The position numbers and the translations under genes were made by a program. The notes beneath the pieces are model-generated. The model was not told where the DNA came from and searched no databases. It was given only the letters and a program-made list of their open reading frames with translations. Positions 6,607 through 9,393 of a stretch of 9,393 nt of DNA are shown here, one piece after another. Source of the DNA: Selenomonas sp. (GTDB lineage Bacteria > Bacillota_C > Negativicutes > Selenomonadales > Selenomonadaceae); NCBI GenBank assembly GCA_017940705.1, contig JAGAYB010000165.1, positions 1 through 9,393 on the forward strand, written 5' to 3'. Position 1 is the stretch's first letter. Each line of letters begins with the position of its first letter.

Positions 6607-9198
6607 CACATTCGCCAGAGTATCCAGCGCCTGCTCACTGCTCATTAAAATTTCCCGGGGCTTGCTGCCCAGATTGGGGCCGACAATATTCAGCTCCTCC
6701 ATTGTATCAATCAGCCGGGCGGCTCTGGTATAGCCGATATGGAAACGGCGCTGAATACTGGAAGCTGACGCCTGACCGGTACTCATGACGAGATTAACCG
6801 CATCAGTGAGCAGTTCATCGGTTTTCGGGGCTTTGCGGCCGCCGGACTTGCCGCCCTCCTCTTCACTGTCCGCTGCCAGCTCACGCTCCGTAAAGGCTTC
6901 GATTTCCTCGTTGGGCTCCATTTCCTGTCCCTGTGAACGTATGAAGTCCAGCAGTTTTTCCACCTCTTCGTCGCTGATAAAAGCGCCCTGCACACGCCGG
7001 GGCTTGGACGCACCGATGGGGAAAAAGAGCATATCCCCCCGTCCCAGCAGCTTTTCTGCGCCGCTGCGGTCAAGGATAGTCCGTGAGTCAATCTGGCTGG
7101 ATACCGCAAAAGATATACGCGAAGGCACATTGGCCTTGATAATGCCGGTGATGACGTCCACCGATGGACGCTGCGTAGCCAGTACCATGTGAATACCGGC
7201 CGCCCGGGCCTTCTGCGCCAAACGGCAGATGGCATCCTCCACATCGTGGGGCGCTACCATCATGAGGTCAGCCAGCTCGTCGATGATAATGACGATAGCC
7301 GGCATCTTGTCCTCGGGGAAACTGTCGTTATACCCCTGCATATTACGGACACCGTTTTGCGCAAACTTGGCATAGCGCTTTTCCATTTCCTGTACGGACC
7401 AGTTCAGCACGGAAGCCGCCTTCTTGGCATCGGTGACTACCGGCACCATCAAATGGGGAATACCGTTGTAATTGGACAGTTCCACCATCTTGGGGTCAAC
7501 AAGAATAAATTTCACTTCATCGGGCTTGGCCTTGAAGAGGACGCTGGTAATCAGCGTGTTGATACACACGGATTTACCGGAACCGGTGGCACCGGCTACC
7601 AACAGATGGGGCATTTTGCCCAAATCGGCAAATATCCCCTGACCGCCGATGTCCATGCCCAGACCGACCGTCAGTTTGGACTTGGCTTTGTCAAATTTGG
7701 GATTTTCCAGCACCTCACGGAGCTGTACGCCTTCCAGCTCCTTGTTGGGCACTTCGATACCGATGGCTGATTTGCCGGGAATCTGTTCGATACGCACGGA
7801 GCTGGCTGCCAAGCGCAGGGCAATGTCATCAGCCAGATTGGTAATCTTGCTGACCTTGACCCCCGGAGCCGGTTCCAGCTCGTAACGGGTTACTGCCGGG
7901 CCGTGGCAGGCATTGATGATGGTGGCCTTTACCTTAAAGTCCGCCAGCGTCTGCTGCAAGGTACGGGCATTTTCCTCAATTTCCATTTCCAAAGCCACAT
8001 TCTGCTTCTTGATGTGTTTGCTGAGAATCTCCGTGACTTTGGGCAGTTCGTAAGGCTTTACCGGCTTCGGCGGTTCTGCCGCAGCCGCCTGCTCCGAACC
8101 GTCCAGAATGGCCGCTGCCGGACGGATAGGCGCAATTTCCCCATAGGAAGGCATCGCGGTACGCTTGGCTTCTTCCTTCATGGGCTTTTTCGAAGGGGCC
8201 ACCGGCTTGGGCTGAGCCACGTTAATAGCCGGTGCAGGCGGTTCAACCTCTTCCATCGCGGCAAACTCTGCTTCTGCCAGCAGTTCATCCATATCCGGCT
8301 CCGCTTCCAGCGGTTCACTGTCTTCACTGCGGCCATACTCAATGGTAAACTTCGGCAATTGCTCTGCGGCAGGCTGCTCAGGCTCCGGCGGCAGTTTCTC
8401 CGCTACAGGCGCGGCAGGCACAGCTTCATTAACAGGCACTGCCTCCGTAACAGCCGCCGCAGCCGCTGCTTTTTCAGCCAAAGGCTGGGCAGAAAAATGG
8501 TCATCCTGCTCCTGATTGTAAAAGGAGCTTTTAACCTTCTCCACCACTTTTTCCTCAACGCGTTCACTGACATCAGCGACCTTTTCATAGGCCACAGCCA
8601 CGGCCTTGCCGGTGGCACTCGCTCCGCGCACCGCAGTGCGCTGGGTACGCAGGACACCGTTGGCCAAAGACCAGGTCGTGGACATCAGGACGGCTCCGAT
8701 TACACCAGCTCCCAATAGGATAATTGAACCGTCAACACCGAAGAACCGCCGCAAAATCAGCAGCAGACTGCCGGCCAACAGGCCGCCTCCCCGGGGCAGG
8801 CTGTCAGGCAAAATCTCCTCTCCCGGCGGCACTGCCAAATGGTGCCATATAGCCAGAACGGAGACAAACAGCAGTGCCAGCCCAAAGAACCGGGGAGAGT
8901 AGACAAGGCCATGATGTTTGACAATATACTGATAACCGATTAACAGTATCAACAGGGATATTACGATAGCGCCTACGCCAAACATATAGTGCAGGCACTT
9001 GGCAAAATACACCCCAACAAAGCCGACGTTGAGGCCAAACAAACCACAGATGGAAATGAGGCTGACGGCCACCAGCAGCAATCCCAGCAATTCATATTTG
9101 CGTTCGGGATTTGTCTGGCTTTCCTCCGGGCGCTTTCTGGCCGCCGTCCTGCGGCTGCGCCGGGTGGTTGTTTTCCCCTCGCTTGTCTTCTTTTTCAA
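6604..9198 (-). CDS. ftsK: DNA translocase FtsK/SpoIIIE
   Basis: This is an 864-residue septal DNA pump that clears and sorts chromosome termini during division or sporulation. A basic N-terminal tail (1-34) precedes four or five membrane helices (about 36-56, 72-93, 103-119, 136-150, 157-178). A low-complexity linker rich in Ala, Pro and Glu follows (about 230-385). The RecA-like motor (about 390-760) has Walker A GATGSGKS (536-543) and Walker B IVIIIDE (635-641, D640/E641). The C-terminal winged-helix gamma domain, which reads polar DNA signals, spans about 794-858 ([19 protein letters not shown]). The start is TTG at 9198, because GAGGTGAT, a strong match to the 16S 3' end, lies just upstream and an in-frame TGA precedes it. 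The linker is short next to the E. coli protein and nearer the Bacillus SpoIIIE size. It begins 20 bases after the deaminase gene. Confidence 0.96.
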   Translation of the reverse strand: MKKKTSEGKTTTRRSRRTAARKRPEESQTNPERKYELLGLLLVAVSLISICGLFGLNVGFVGVYFAKCLHYMFGVGAIVISLLILLIGYQYIVKHHGLVYSPRFFGLALLFVSVLAIWHHLAVPPGEEILPDSLPRGGGLLAGSLLLILRRFFGVDGSIILLGAGVIGAVLMSTTWSLANGVLRTQRTAVRGASATGKAVAVAYEKVADVSERVEEKVVEKVKSSFYNQEQDDHFSAQPLAEKAAAAAAVTEAVPVNEAVPAAPVAEKLPPEPEQPAAEQLPKFTIEYGRSEDSEPLEAEPDMDELLAEAEFAAMEEVEPPAPAINVAQPKPVAPSKKPMKEEAKRTAMPSYGEIAPIRPAAAILDGSEQAAAAEPPKPVKPYELPKVTEILSKHIKKQNVALEMEIEENARTLQQTLADFKVKATIINACHGPAVTRYELEPAPGVKVSKITNLADDIALRLAASSVRIEQIPGKSAIGIEVPNKELEGVQLREVLENPKFDKAKSKLTVGLGMDIGGQGIFADLGKMPHLLVAGATGSGKSVCINTLITSVLFKAKPDEVKFILVDPKMVELSNYNGIPHLMVPVVTDAKKAASVLNWSVQEMEKRYAKFAQNGVRNMQGYNDSFPEDKMPAIVIIIDELADLMMVAPHDVEDAICRLAQKARAAGIHMVLATQRPSVDVITGIIKANVPSRISFAVSSQIDSRTILDRSGAEKLLGRGDMLFFPIGASKPRRVQGAFISDEEVEKLLDFIRSQGQEMEPNEEIEAFTERELAADSEEEGGKSGGRKAPKTDELLTDAVNLVMSTGQASASSIQRRFHIGYTRAARLIDTMEELNIVGPNLGSKPREILMSSEQALDTLANV

Positions 9199-9202
9199 GG
9201 TA

Positions 9203-9209
9203 TCACCTC
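9203..9209 (-). promoter_or_regulatory. Shine-Dalgarno of ftsK deciding a TTG start
   Basis: GAGGTGA (part of GAGGTGATAC) matches the anti-Shine-Dalgarno over at least seven bases and sits 4-5 bases before the TTG at 9198. It lies in the 20-base gap after the deaminase stop codon. Confidence 0.8.
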
Positions 9210-9218
9210 AACATTAAC

Positions 9219-9393
9219 TTACTTTGTGAGCCTGTCGGCACAGCGCTGGGCTTCGTAGCAGATACGCTCCTCGTCCAGCGTCCTGAGTTCATTGTTTTCC
9301 ATAATGACATTGCCATCACAGATAACCGTATCCACAGAGCTGCTGTTGGCTGCATAGACCAGCAGGGAAACAGGGTTATTGCGTGGGAACCAT
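9219..9393 (-). CDS. mtaD: C-terminus of an MTA/SAH deaminase-type amidohydrolase (5' end missing)
   Basis: Only the last 57 codons are in the window; the frame enters at base 9392 and stops at 9219. The visible peptide begins WFPRNNPVSLLVYAANSSSV and continues DTVICDGNVIMENNEL, then TLDEERI. This is the typical C-terminal end of the TRZ/ATZ-type amidohydrolases that deaminate S-adenosylhomocysteine or 5'-methylthioadenosine: the phrase resembling NPVSHLVYAA, then a beta-sandwich strand carrying V-x-GxVVME, then a TLDEE helix. The catalytic metal-binding part is outside the window, so activity cannot be judged. Other amidohydrolases of the same superfamily (for example guanine or chlorohydrolase-like enzymes) share this end, so the exact substrate is less certain than the family. 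It lies 20 bases upstream of ftsK and is probably in the same transcript. Confidence 0.75.
   Translation of the reverse strand, partial: WFPRNNPVSLLVYAANSSSVDTVICDGNVIMENNELRTLDEERICYEAQRCADRLTK

Noticed and set aside
8405..8480. Repetitive GCC/GCA-rich stretch in ftsK
   Set aside because: It encodes the Ala/Pro-rich linker common to FtsK proteins; no clean tandem DNA repeat unit was found.
7903..8718. Open frame of 271 codons on + opposite ftsK
   Set aside because: Antisense to the motor and linker of ftsK; the Arg/Leu/His-rich translation reflects the reverse complement of Ala/Pro/Glu codons.
1..9393. Search for CRISPR arrays, tRNA/rRNA genes, insertion-sequence ends and prophage genes
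   Set aside because: No regularly spaced repeats, tRNA-like cloverleaf or transposase/integrase frames were seen by eye; coding density leaves almost no room for them.

Overview
The window looks like a chromosomal stretch of a moderately GC-rich Firmicutes-type bacterium. I lean towards the diderm class Negativicutes (Selenomonas-like) because of the gene content and the periplasm-style small protein, but this is an inference and no rRNA or other marker is present. There are nine protein genes, two of them cut by the window edges. No RNA genes, insertion sequences, CRISPR arrays or prophage genes were seen, and no gap between genes exceeds about 135 bases.

Left part (1-866): the C-terminal two thirds of an MFS efflux transporter resembling the fosmidomycin-resistance (Fsr) group, on the + strand. 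It ends at a terminator hairpin shared with the convergent gene that follows.

Middle part (864-3479): a two-component system on the - strand. An OmpR/PhoB-type response regulator overlaps by ATGA with a membrane histidine kinase whose extracytoplasmic loop carries a Gly/Arg/His/Met-rich patch. Divergent from it, across a 131-base promoter region, lies a 71-codon gene for a small secreted cysteine-rich protein. The small protein and the kinase sensor loop share an unusual motif, GRGxGRQG followed by GG[YW]C. This suggests that the protein and the sensor see the same ligand, bind each other, or have exchanged sequence. The shared promoter region holds an 11-base-period direct repeat (GTAACA/GTCACA) of the kind OmpR-family regulators bind. 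This three-gene unit is the most novel part of the window.

Right part (3490-9393): a tightly packed - strand gene string, read right to left: the end of an amidohydrolase of the MTA/SAH deaminase family (mtaD), the DNA translocase ftsK, the tRNA wobble methyltransferase trmL, the peptidoglycan precursor enzyme murB, and a beta-CASP metallo-beta-lactamase ribonuclease. The ftsK, trmL and murB genes all appear to start with TTG. A long imperfect hairpin between murB and the ribonuclease gene buries the ribonuclease Shine-Dalgarno sequence, so it may act as a terminator, a translational switch, or both.
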